A stretch of DNA of 64,000 bases from positions 1,736,001 through 1,800,000 of the forward strand of contig NC_009616.1 of NCBI RefSeq assembly GCF_000016905.1, given 5' to 3'. The stretch comes from Thermosipho melanesiensis BI429 (GTDB lineage: Bacteria; Thermotogota; Thermotogae; Thermotogales; Fervidobacteriaceae). Below are positions 55,647 through 63,740 of the stretch, in pieces. Numbering within the stretch: the first letter of the stretch is position 1; every line of letters starts with the position of its first letter. The notes beneath the pieces are model-generated. The model saw nothing but the letters and a program-made list of their open reading frames with translations. It had not been told where the DNA came from and did no database searches. A program made the position numbers and the translations under genes.

Positions 55647-57151
55647 TATCATTCCTATTTGTAATTGGGGGACTTTTCGTCCCCTTATTTTTCTTGTTTT
55701 ACAAATTTGGTGGTGCCAATTTTAATGTCATACGCGAACATTCAAATATAGTGAGGTTTACTATCTTTCAGGCATTTTTATCATCCTTTTTTACTCTTCT
55801 ACTTGGACTTCCTGGAGCATATATTATTGCTAGAACAAAAACCAACAAATTTTTTAATTCTATATTTAGAATACTTTCTTCAATACCATTTATACTCCCT
55901 GGTGTTACAATGAGTATAGGTTTTCTCATGGCATTTGGAAAAAACGGACTAATAACGCGCCTTTTAAATCTGTTTGGTTTTAGAGAAAGGATATTGTATA
56001 CTTTTACAGCAATTATATTAGGTCATGTATTTTATAATTTTCCTCTCTACATTAGAATTGTTGGAGAAACTTGGGAAAAAATTGATTCAAGTTTAATTGA
56101 AGCTGCTAAAATGGATGGTGCAAAAAATTTGAAAATATTTTTCACTATTGAACTTCCATTACTAACATCTTCAATAATAAAAGCTTTTCTTTTAACATAT
56201 GTATACACATTTACCAGTTTTTCAGTTGCCCTAATACTTGGCGGAATAAAATATTCTACAATAGAAGTTGCCATATATATGTACACAAAAATACTTTTTG
56301 ATTTTAAAAGTGCATTTGCACTCTCTATATTCCAAATATTTTTCATTTCAATTGTTTCTTATATTTTAACCTTTGAGAAAGAAGTATTTCAAACCGGGAA
56401 ATCATTAAAAGATAAATTTCCCATATGGGGTTATTTCTATCTCTTTATTGCTATAATTTTTGTTTTCATTCCACTATTTTATTCATTAATTTCAGGATTT
56501 ATAGAATACGGTGGGAAATTAGGCTTTGAAAATTTCAAAAGATTAATTACACTTGATTTGAGAAGATATGTAGGTACAAATCTTTCTTCAATGATAATAT
56601 ATACAGCCTTCTTTGCCATAACTTCATCTGTAATTTCCGTTCTAATTTCTATAGCCAGTTCTTCAAAAAACAAACTTCAATATATAATGTTTCTACCTGC
56701 TGCAATTTCCCCAGTTACACTGGCTTTTTCTTACATATCCCTAAATATAAATCAATTTATTTCCATTCCCATTATACATTCATTCATAACCCTTCCTATA
56801 GTATACGGAATTATTTCAAGCGGTTGGAAAGCCATAAACAAATATTCTATTGAGGCTGCATTACTTGATGGTGCAAACACCTTTGAATTAGTATTTAAAA
56901 TAAAAATCCCACAAGTAAAATATCACATATTAACTGCCTTTTTTTATGCATTAACACTTTCAATTGGAGAAATGTCCGCAACAATAACAATAAGCCAACC
57001 TCCGATTTCAACACTTTCAATATCAATATATAGACTTTTAAGTTCAAGAAGGATACCAGAAGCAAGAGCTCTAAATACATTATATTCCCTAATTGTTATT
57101 CTATTGTTCTCATTAGTAGAATATCTTAGAAATAGAAAAGTAAATAACTAA
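55619..57151 (+). CDS. thiP: Thiamine ABC transporter permease (two fused permease domains)
   Basis: 510 residues with about 12 membrane helices in two homologous halves. Each half carries the EAA loop that docks on the ATPase: EAAKMDGAKNLKIFFTIELP (~161) and EAALLDGANTFELVFKIKIP (~417). This matches ThiP. It overlaps thiB by 28 bases, with GAGGAG upstream of ATG. No ThiQ ATPase gene follows; the 3' end meets the convergent VIT gene. Confidence 0.93.
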   Translation: MVKRSNWWIISFLFVIGGLFVPLFFLFYKFGGANFNVIREHSNIVRFTIFQAFLSSFFTLLLGLPGAYIIARTKTNKFFNSIFRILSSIPFILPGVTMSIGFLMAFGKNGLITRLLNLFGFRERILYTFTAIILGHVFYNFPLYIRIVGETWEKIDSSLIEAAKMDGAKNLKIFFTIELPLLTSSIIKAFLLTYVYTFTSFSVALILGGIKYSTIEVAIYMYTKILFDFKSAFALSIFQIFFISIVSYILTFEKEVFQTGKSLKDKFPIWGYFYLFIAIIFVFIPLFYSLISGFIEYGGKLGFENFKRLITLDLRRYVGTNLSSMIIYTAFFAITSSVISVLISIASSSKNKLQYIMFLPAAISPVTLAFSYISLNINQFISIPIIHSFITLPIVYGIISSGWKAINKYSIEAALLDGANTFELVFKIKIPQVKYHILTAFFYALTLSIGEMSATITISQPPISTLSISIYRLLSSRRIPEARALNTLYSLIVILLFSLVEYLRNRKVNN

Positions 57152-58014
57152 AGAATTTCTATGTTAAATAATTTTTTTGCTATAATACCTATAACAAACG
57201 AAACACCCATTACTCCAAAACTGATCAAAAACATTTCCAGAAAATACATTTTAAAACTTTTATCTTGAACAACTGAAACAAAATACGAAAAAAACACAAT
57301 TATTATTAAAGCAATAAAAAGTAAGAAAATCAAAGCAAAAAATGGATTGGATAGAACTAAGTAAGGTAAAACAAGTAAAAATACCGTAAAAATATACGCA
57401 ATTCCCGTATATACTGCAGATTTTATGGGATTTTGTGCATTTTCGTCAGCTCTTTGAGATAGATATTCTGATGCAGACATAGAAAAAGATGCCGCAATTC
57501 CGGTGATTAAACCAGACAATGCAACCAATTTTGAATTTTGAAAAGCAAAAGTTAAGCCAGCAAGCGTACCCGTAAGCTCAACCAATGCATCATTTAAACC
57601 TAATACCATTGAACTTATGTATTTTACCTTTTCCTCATCAATTAAACTCAACAACTTTTTTTCATGAATATTTTCATCCAAAATAATTTTTTCAATTTCA
57701 GTAATTTCATCTTTCAAAACTTTATATTTTTCTTGTGCTTTTTCTTCACCCTTTTCCATTGCGTTTAACGAAAATGTAATCCCAAATATAAAAAATAGTA
57801 TCAAATGCCAGATAATTTTTAAGTACTTTGGTTTTACATCTTTATTTGAATAATTTTTCAAAATGCTATAATGTTTAAGTTCATCACCTGCTATCTCTTG
57901 TAAAATTTTCCTGTTACTTCCTCTTGTAATTTTAGCTAATAATTTATAAACATAGTATTCTGTTATCTCGTTTTTTTGAAAACTCCTCAAAATTTTCAAC
58001 AATTTTTTATCCAT
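57148..58014 (-). CDS. VIT/CCC1 metal transporter with ferritin-like N-terminal domain
   Basis: 288 residues. Residues 1-~125 form a ferritin/rubrerythrin-like helical domain (IAGDELKHYSILKNYS, later ILDENIHEKKLLSLIDEE) with Glu/His pairs suited to bind iron. From ~132 the VIT domain begins: SMVLGLNDALVELTGTLAGL, ITGIAASFSMSASEYLSQRA, then three more helices. Proteins of this type move Fe2+ or Mn2+ across membranes. Its stop codon overlaps the thiP stop. Confidence 0.9.
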   Translation of the reverse strand: MDKKLLKILRSFQKNEITEYYVYKLLAKITRGSNRKILQEIAGDELKHYSILKNYSNKDVKPKYLKIIWHLILFFIFGITFSLNAMEKGEEKAQEKYKVLKDEITEIEKIILDENIHEKKLLSLIDEEKVKYISSMVLGLNDALVELTGTLAGLTFAFQNSKLVALSGLITGIAASFSMSASEYLSQRADENAQNPIKSAVYTGIAYIFTVFLLVLPYLVLSNPFFALIFLLFIALIIIVFFSYFVSVVQDKSFKMYFLEMFLISFGVMGVSFVIGIIAKKLFNIEIL

Positions 58015-58015
58015 T

Positions 58016-58792
58016 TTATCCCTCCTTTAGAACAATCTTTTCAACAACTTTTTCTGCAACTATTTTCTTAGTACCTGCACCATGAGCTATTAACTTAAAT
58101 AGCTTTTTTGAATCCAAAATTTTCACCCCTGCAAGTATTTTAACTGGGAAAATATCTTTTACAAGTGGAGTTGAAGGCCCAACAATTGCTATTCTATCTG
58201 TATTTACGTACTTCAAAATCCAATCAATAGTTCCATTAATAACAGCTGCTCCAGTTATTATTACCACAGAGCATTTGGGTAAAAGCTCAATTATAGACCA
58301 ATCAGGTAATATTTCTTCACTCCCATTTCTATTTCTATCAAAAACCAAAACATCCCATACAATTGGTTTTAAATACTCTATTAAAGGATCTATTTTCCCA
58401 ACAATCCCAACAATATCTTCAAAAGAAACCTCCAAAAATTCTATTATATCTCCTTTTTCATAATTTTTCATATTGTTCTGTAAAATAGCATTAAGTGTTG
58501 CATATCCAACTGAACGTGTAAAAGGATCAGAAGAAAATAAGCCAATTTTCAAAATTTCATTAACTTTCATACCCACATTAATTTTACTTGTTGGATTTCC
58601 TGAACTTGAAGTACATTTAAAAAACTCCTCACATTTTCCCAAAGTATCTTCTCTAAGTGTATAACTTACTCCACAACTATTATCACTTAAAACTGCTGAA
58701 GTTAAACCATACCCAATAATATAATCTTCTAAATAAATTTCATTATCAATATATTCAAGTGCTTTTTTGTATAACTTTTCAGATATTCTCAT
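58016..58792 (-). CDS. DUF4213/DUF364 protein (putative heavy-metal chelation)
   Basis: 258 residues. The N-terminal ~90 residues fit DUF4213 (VLSDNSCGVSYTLREDT) and the C-terminal ~150 fit DUF364, a Rossmann-like domain with VVIITGAAVINGTIDWILKY and IAIVGPSTPLVKDIFP. The family has been described as possibly chelating heavy metals and is often beside metal transport genes, as with the VIT transporter one base downstream. No catalytic role is established. Confidence 0.85.
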   Translation of the reverse strand: MRISEKLYKKALEYIDNEIYLEDYIIGYGLTSAVLSDNSCGVSYTLREDTLGKCEEFFKCTSSSGNPTSKINVGMKVNEILKIGLFSSDPFTRSVGYATLNAILQNNMKNYEKGDIIEFLEVSFEDIVGIVGKIDPLIEYLKPIVWDVLVFDRNRNGSEEILPDWSIIELLPKCSVVIITGAAVINGTIDWILKYVNTDRIAIVGPSTPLVKDIFPVKILAGVKILDSKKLFKLIAHGAGTKKIVAEKVVEKIVLKEG

Positions 58793-58804
58793 AACATTTT
58801 CCTC

Positions 58805-59419
58805 CTATTTTTCCACTTTCCCCTTTAAATAATACCACAAATACAAATCAAATTTTCCAGGACACTCTTCAAACTTTTCAGCAATATCTATAAAAATTTT
58901 TTCAATCTCAAGATATTTTTTCTTACTCCAACCCTTTGGAACATCCTCAATATACCCATATTTGTACAATAACCTTAAAACATGCTTATCAAGTATTGAA
59001 ATATTACAAATTCCAACATTTCTTAAAAAATGAGATGCCTCTTTCCATCCAATTCCCTTAACATTTTTCACCAAATACTCTCTAGCATCTTTAATTGGAA
59101 GAGATAAAATCTTTCTAATTTTACCAACTATCCATCTATTTTCAAAAATATACCTAGCTCTCGCTACTGGAAACCTATGACCTACTTTCCTTAAAGCATT
59201 TTCAAGTTCTTTTAAATCAGATGTAAAAAAACCTTCTCCAATTTCTTTTTGTGCTATTATACCACCTTTTGCCGACCAATTAGCAGTTAAAACACAAAAT
59301 GATAGTTCTGAAAATAAATCAATTTCTGAACCATTTCTACCAAGTTCCACAAACTCATTCCATCTTTCTTCAACCATTTCTTTAGCTTTGTCTTTTATAC
59401 TTCTAATTTCTTGAATCAT
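58805..59419 (-). CDS. 8-oxoguanine DNA glycosylase/lyase, Ogg2 type
   Basis: 204 residues. The helix-hairpin-helix GPD region has the catalytic Lys in VKNVKGIGWKEASHFLRNVG (~128) and the Asp in ISILDKHVLRLLYKYG (~152). The N-terminal LSFCVLTANWSAKGGIIAQK and the short length match the archaeal/thermophile Ogg2 class, which lacks the N-terminal beta domain of human OGG1. It removes oxidised guanine and nicks the strand. Confidence 0.92.
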   Translation of the reverse strand: MIQEIRSIKDKAKEMVEERWNEFVELGRNGSEIDLFSELSFCVLTANWSAKGGIIAQKEIGEGFFTSDLKELENALRKVGHRFPVARARYIFENRWIVGKIRKILSLPIKDAREYLVKNVKGIGWKEASHFLRNVGICNISILDKHVLRLLYKYGYIEDVPKGWSKKKYLEIEKIFIDIAEKFEECPGKFDLYLWYYLKGKVEK

Positions 59420-59495
59420 CTTTACACCTCTTTTTGTTAAAATAATTAAAATCTTTTAAAATTTATAATTATATGTTAAAATTATACCTTAAATA

Positions 59496-59504
59496 TGATA
59501 AAAT
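59496..59504 (+). promoter_or_regulatory. Extended -10 promoter of the SARP-type gene
   Basis: TGATAAAAT (extended -10) lies 35 bases before the ATG at 59540. The -35 region is uncertain. Confidence 0.45.
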
Positions 59505-59539
59505 ATACACAAATGAAAAAAACAGAATGGGGGGATTAA

Positions 59540-60298
59540 ATGTACATAAAAATGTTTGGAGAATATGGAATTTATTTGAAAAACGAAAAAATTTTATTAA
59601 ATAGTAAAAAAGCCGAATATATATTATACTATCTCATATTGAATAACAAAAGAAAAGTTTTCGTAAACGAAATACTTGATATTTTTTTTGAAGGTTATGA
59701 AGAGTCATATTCTAGAAAAAACTTAAACACATTATTGTATATGATAAGAAAGGGTTTAAACATTACAAAAGAAGAGTTAAAAATAGAAAAAAATCAAATT
59801 TTTCTTGATACCAAAAAACTAAAATGTGACTATCTGCAATTTCAAAAACTTGCAGAAAAAAAACCTTCCGAAAAGGTTTTAAATGAGATTACAAAAATTT
59901 ATACAGGAGAATTATTAAGAGATCTTGATTTCGACTGGATCATACCATTTAGAGAACTTTGTGAAATGCAAGTTTTATTAATTACCCAACAATTAAATAT
60001 AAAAGATGAAAATATTTTCGAAATACAAAATCTTCCTACAAAAAATGAAATTCAAATGGAACTTGCCATAAAATTGATAGCAATGGACAAAAAAAGGCGA
60101 AATCCAATGTTTTACCCTCTTATTATAAAAACCACAGAAAACATTAAAGACAAAATTAGAAAAAGCGATTTTTACGTTAAATTATCTCAAAACACTTATC
60201 TTGTTCTCTTTGAAACAGGTGATTCAAATATTGAAACCTTAAAACATATATTAAAACTGAGATTTAAAAATAATTTAAAAATATTAGAAGAACTTTAA
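59540..60298 (+). CDS. SARP/BTAD-like winged-helix protein with a degenerate C-terminal half-domain
   Basis: 252 residues. Residues 1-~95 form an OmpR/SARP-type winged helix (MYIKMFGEYGIYLKNEKILL, SRKNLNTLLYMIRKGLN), then helices resembling the start of a bacterial transcriptional activation domain (~100-165). The last ~80 residues (for example KIRKSDFYVKLSQNTYLVLF) recall the RxSDxxxRxGGDEF part of a diguanylate cyclase, but with the GGDEF itself lost. It is monocistronic. Its target and signal are unknown. Confidence 0.7.
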   Translation: MYIKMFGEYGIYLKNEKILLNSKKAEYILYYLILNNKRKVFVNEILDIFFEGYEESYSRKNLNTLLYMIRKGLNITKEELKIEKNQIFLDTKKLKCDYLQFQKLAEKKPSEKVLNEITKIYTGELLRDLDFDWIIPFRELCEMQVLLITQQLNIKDENIFEIQNLPTKNEIQMELAIKLIAMDKKRRNPMFYPLIIKTTENIKDKIRKSDFYVKLSQNTYLVLFETGDSNIETLKHILKLRFKNNLKILEEL

Positions 60299-60318
60299 CC
60301 CCCTAAATGGGGGCTAAA
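60295..60318. terminator. Bidirectional hairpin between convergent genes
   Basis: CCCCC-TAAAT-GGGGG (60299-60313) with flanking TTAA/TAA that extend the stem imperfectly, placed exactly between the two stop codons. Weak T tracts on both sides. Confidence 0.65.
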
Positions 60319-61120
60319 TTCTATTAAATGCCATTGTAAACAATTTAGAAAGCGTATTTGCAAAATCTAAATATACTTCATTTTCAAAAGCCAATTCATT
60401 TTCAAAACTATACAAAGAAACAAAGCCAAAAATCTCACCATTTTTATAAAATGGTATTGAAAGCATAACCAAAATCCTACTTAAATGAGCATTTTTCATT
60501 AAAAATTCCACTTTGCTTACCTTTTCATTGTTTACATTTAAATAATACTCATCGACAACATCATCAAGTCTTACTACAAGTGGTCCCTCAAGCCTTTTTG
60601 AATAAACCTCATCTATTGTAAAAGTAACATCTCTCATAATCTCATAATCAAAGCCAGAAGCGCCCTTTATTTTAAGTACATCACCTTCTTTAATTGAAAA
60701 TAGCGCTCCATCAACGTTTTTAAAATTTTCAACAAACAAATCTGTAAGGGGGCTATAGTTCTCTGTTAAGTCAAAACCAACTTTCAACCACTTATCTAGA
60801 TAATTGTTAACTATTTTATCTAAAACATAAAACATTTTTGAATTTAGCTTTAAACTTAAAATACAATCTATTTTTACAAACGCTAAAATGTACTTATATC
60901 CTTCTCTTGTTACCTTAACTTCAAAATTTTCGGCTTCATATTCAAATAAAAATTCTTCAGTACCTTCCAATAAATTTAATTTATTTTGTCTCAAAAAAAT
61001 CGTATATATCTCTTTTACTTTATTATATGGATAAGAACTGTGAAGAACCTCAAATTCCACTAAATCGGAAATAACCAAAATATCCACTAACTTTTTTAAA
61101 ATTTCTTTAGAAATAATCAC
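60314..61120 (-). CDS. GAF-domain protein
   Basis: About 268 residues. The C-terminal ~160 residues have the GAF pattern: NVDGALFSIKEGDVLKIKGA, MRDVTFTIDE, GPLVVRLDDVVDEYY and SRILVMLSIPFYKNGEIFGF followed by a closing helix. GAF domains bind small molecules or serve as dimer sensors. The N-terminal half is not recognised. The start is uncertain: GTG 61120 is only one base from GGAGG, and the better-spaced codons are ATT at 61117 and 61114. Confidence 0.7.
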   Translation of the reverse strand: MIISKEILKKLVDILVISDLVEFEVLHSSYPYNKVKEIYTIFLRQNKLNLLEGTEEFLFEYEAENFEVKVTREGYKYILAFVKIDCILSLKLNSKMFYVLDKIVNNYLDKWLKVGFDLTENYSPLTDLFVENFKNVDGALFSIKEGDVLKIKGASGFDYEIMRDVTFTIDEVYSKRLEGPLVVRLDDVVDEYYLNVNNEKVSKVEFLMKNAHLSRILVMLSIPFYKNGEIFGFVSLYSFENELAFENEVYLDFANTLSKLFTMAFNRI

Positions 61121-61139
61121 ACCTCCTTTGTCCAAAAAT

Positions 61140-61148
61140 ATTATAACA
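61140..61148 (-). promoter_or_regulatory. Extended -10 promoter of the GAF gene
   Basis: On the minus strand TGTTATAAT (61148 to 61140), a consensus box with extended TG, directly before AAAGGAGG. It excludes any start codon further upstream. Confidence 0.6.
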
Positions 61149-61162
61149 CAATCCAACAATAA

Positions 61163-61189
61163 AAAACCCCCAAGCTATAAGCTTGGGGG
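61163..61189 (-). terminator. Terminator of the argF transcript
   Basis: CCCCCAAGC pairs with GCTTGGGGG (61167-61175 and 61181-61189), loop of five, followed on the minus strand by TTTTTTA. Confidence 0.92.
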
Positions 61190-61205
61190 ACAAAAAAATA
61201 ATCTT

Positions 61206-62144
61206 TTATATCGTTGCTAACATAACAGCTTTTATCGTATGTTTCCTGTTTTCAGCTTCATCCCAAACTCTACTTTGGAGACCTTCAATAACATCAAAAG
61301 TTACTTCCTCACCTTTTACTGCTGGTAAACAATGCATAAATATAGTTTCTGGTTTACCGGTCTTTTTCATAACTTCTTCATTTACTTGGTAAGGCATGAG
61401 AAGTTTTCTTCTTTCCTCTGCTTTTGATTCTTCACCCATAGAAGCCCAAACATCCGTATAAATTACATCTGCACCTTTAACTGCTTCATCAACATTGTCC
61501 GTAAACTCAATTACCGCCCCTGTCTCTTTTGCAACTTCCATACATTTTTTTGTCAATTCCTCATTTGGTCTTAATTCTTTTGGTGAACAGATTACGTAAT
61601 GCAATCCCATTTTTGCAGAACCTATCATCAATGAATTAGCCATATTATTTCTTCCGTCACCCATAAATACAAGTTTTATACCCCTTAATCTCCCAAAGTT
61701 TTCTTCGATAGTCATCAAATCAGCCAAAACTTGCGTTGGATGATATAAATCAGTTAATGCATTGTAAACAGGCACACCAGAATACTTTGCCAAAATTTCA
61801 ACTGTTTCTTGTTTAAAACCTCTAAACATTATCGCATCTACCATTCTTCCTAATACTCTTGCCGTATCCTCTATAGACTCTTTTGCTCCAAGCTGAATAT
61901 CCTGCGTTGATAAAAATAATGGATGTCCACCTTCCTCACCAAATGCCGTTTCAAAAGCAACCCTTGTTCTTGTTGATCTTTTTTCAAATATCATTGCAAG
62001 TGTTTTTCCTTTAAATCTTTGATGAACTATTCCTGCTCTACTATCAGCTTTACATGTTTTTGATATATCTAACAAATACCTTATTTCATCTGTAGAAAAA
62101 TCAAGTAAGGTTAATAACGATTTTCCTTTTAAATTCATTCCCAT
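61206..62144 (-). CDS. argF: Ornithine carbamoyltransferase
   Basis: 312 residues. Carbamoyl phosphate site EKRSTRTRVAFETAF (~55), LTDLYHPTQVLADLMTIEEN, ornithine region and the C-terminal MHCLPAVKGEEVT (~268) are all present. It makes or, in catabolism, breaks citrulline with ornithine and carbamoyl phosphate. The upstream neighbour is the cDPG synthetase-like gene rather than arginine biosynthesis genes. Its ribosome-binding site GGGAGGGG lies against a strong hairpin. Confidence 0.96.
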   Translation of the reverse strand: MGMNLKGKSLLTLLDFSTDEIRYLLDISKTCKADSRAGIVHQRFKGKTLAMIFEKRSTRTRVAFETAFGEEGGHPLFLSTQDIQLGAKESIEDTARVLGRMVDAIMFRGFKQETVEILAKYSGVPVYNALTDLYHPTQVLADLMTIEENFGRLRGIKLVFMGDGRNNMANSLMIGSAKMGLHYVICSPKELRPNEELTKKCMEVAKETGAVIEFTDNVDEAVKGADVIYTDVWASMGEESKAEERRKLLMPYQVNEEVMKKTGKPETIFMHCLPAVKGEEVTFDVIEGLQSRVWDEAENRKHTIKAVMLATI

Positions 62145-62154
62145 TTTAACCCCT

Positions 62155-62183
62155 CCCGCTAAAATTAGCGGGGACCCCCCCGC
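62155..62183 (-). promoter_or_regulatory. Two competing hairpins before argF
   Basis: Between the two genes the + strand reads CCCGCTAA-AA-TTAGCGGG (62155-62172), and its 3' arm can instead pair as GCGGGG (62168-62173) with CCCCGC (62178-62183). The two stems cannot form together. On the transcript the first one borders and partly covers the argF ribosome-binding site. Confidence 0.5.
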
Positions 62184-62186
62184 TTA

Positions 62187-63521
62187 TTATAACAATCCTT
62201 TCTTTTGCAAAAATTCTTTTATTATGTCTTCAAGGGTTGGCTTTCCGATTTCTTGTAATTCGTAAGTTACTCTAACTGCTGGTTTATTTAATTTTGTAAC
62301 TCTTCTAAGATCAATAGGAGTACCTATAATTACTAAATCAACATCTGCTCTATTGATTGTTTCTTCTAGCTCTTTCATTTGCTTTTCTCCATAACCCATT
62401 GCTGGAAGAATCATATCAAGATGTGAATATTTTTTATAAGTATCCACAATAGAACCAACAGCATATGGCCTTGGATCAATGATTTCAGCTGCTCCAAATT
62501 TTTTTGCTGCAACATAACCTGCCCCATATCTCATTTCACCGTGAGTTAGAGTTGGACCATCTTCTACTACAAGAACCCTTTTACCTTTTATCTCTTCAGG
62601 ATTTTCTACAAAAATTGGTGATGCAGCATCTACAACAATTGCATTTGGATTCCATTTTTCAATATTTTTTCTTACCTTTTCAATTCCTTCAATATCAGCA
62701 GTTTCTTCCTTATTTATTACAATAACATCCGCCATTAACAAGTTAGACATACCTGGATAATAAGCAATTTCATGACCAGGTCTGTGTGGATCAACTACGG
62801 TAATTAAAAGATCTGTTTTATAGAATGGAAAATCATTATTTCCTCCATCCCAAAGAATAATATCTGGATCTTCAGCTTCTGCTGCTCTTAATATTGCTTC
62901 ATAATCAACTCCTGCATAAATTACACTCTTTCTATCAATGTGTGGTTCGTATTCTTCTCTTTCTTCTATTGTACATTTATGTTTATCTAAATCAGAATAA
63001 TCAGCAAATCTTTGAACTTTCTGTGCAACTAAATCACCATATGGCATTGGGTGTCTAATGGAAATAACTTTTTTGCCAAAACTTCTTAAAATATCAAGAA
63101 CTCTTCTTGTTGTTTGGCTTTTTCCACAACCTGTTCTTATGGCACAAACTGAAATTACAGGTTTTGTAGATTCAATCATGGTATTGTTTGGACCCATTAA
63201 TTTGAAATCAGCACCAGCGGCTAAAACAATTTCAGCTTTTTCCATAACGTATTGGTGTGGAAGGTCACTATATGCCAAAATTACTTCATCAACTTTATGT
63301 TCTTTTATTAATTCAACCAACTTTTCCTCTGGTTCAATGGGAATACCATTTGGATATAATTCTCCTGCTAATTCCGCAGGATAAACCCTTCCCTCAATAT
63401 CTGGTATTTGCGTTGCTGTAAATGCTACAACTTCATAATCTGGATTATTCCTAAAATAAGCGTTAAAGTTATGAAAATCACGACCTGCTGCACCCATAAT
63501 AATAACTTTTTTCTTTGCCAT
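62187..63521 (-). CDS. Cyclic 2,3-diphosphoglycerate synthetase-like P-loop protein
   Basis: 444 residues. N-terminal Rossmann-like part (IIMGAAGRDFHNFNAYFRNN), then a P-loop VCAIRTGCGKSQTTRRVLDI (~125-145), IILWDGGNNDFPF (~218) and ITVVDPHRPGHE, with VEDGPTLTHGEM later. This matches the family of archaeal cyclic 2,3-diphosphoglycerate synthetase, whose product is a thermoprotectant, but bacterial members beside carbamoyltransferase and carbamate kinase genes may be GTPase-like proteins with another role. Its own promoter is good (see the following entry). Confidence 0.82.
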   Translation of the reverse strand: MAKKKVIIMGAAGRDFHNFNAYFRNNPDYEVVAFTATQIPDIEGRVYPAELAGELYPNGIPIEPEEKLVELIKEHKVDEVILAYSDLPHQYVMEKAEIVLAAGADFKLMGPNNTMIESTKPVISVCAIRTGCGKSQTTRRVLDILRSFGKKVISIRHPMPYGDLVAQKVQRFADYSDLDKHKCTIEEREEYEPHIDRKSVIYAGVDYEAILRAAEAEDPDIILWDGGNNDFPFYKTDLLITVVDPHRPGHEIAYYPGMSNLLMADVIVINKEETADIEGIEKVRKNIEKWNPNAIVVDAASPIFVENPEEIKGKRVLVVEDGPTLTHGEMRYGAGYVAAKKFGAAEIIDPRPYAVGSIVDTYKKYSHLDMILPAMGYGEKQMKELEETINRADVDLVIIGTPIDLRRVTKLNKPAVRVTYELQEIGKPTLEDIIKEFLQKKGLL

Positions 63522-63556
63522 AAATCCACCTCCTCTATTTCTAATATCCCATTAAA

Positions 63557-63585
63557 AGTATATCCAAAAAAAATGAAATTATCAA
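63557..63585 (-). promoter_or_regulatory. Promoter of the cDPGS-like/argF operon
   Basis: On the minus strand TTGATA (63585 to 63580), exactly 17 bases, TATACT (63562 to 63557), followed by AGAGGAGGTG and the ATG at 63521. Confidence 0.72.
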
Positions 63586-63671
63586 CTAAATTTCCGTATA
63601 ATTATAAAAATTTATCTTATTTATTCTCTTTTATACTTTATTATGCTTGAGTATACATAAATAGAGTTATT

Positions 63672-63710
63672 TTAAAACAAACCCTTCCGAAACTTACGGA
63701 AGGGTTTGTT
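63672..63710 (-). terminator. Terminator of the right-edge chemoreceptor gene
   Basis: A 14-bp perfect stem, AACAAACCCTTCCG with CGGAAGGGTTTGTT (63676-63689, 63697-63710), loop of seven, then TTTT on the minus strand. It isolates the chemoreceptor transcript from the cDPGS promoter. Confidence 0.88.
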
Positions 63711-63740
63711 CATATCAAATCATATCTTAAAATTAACCAC

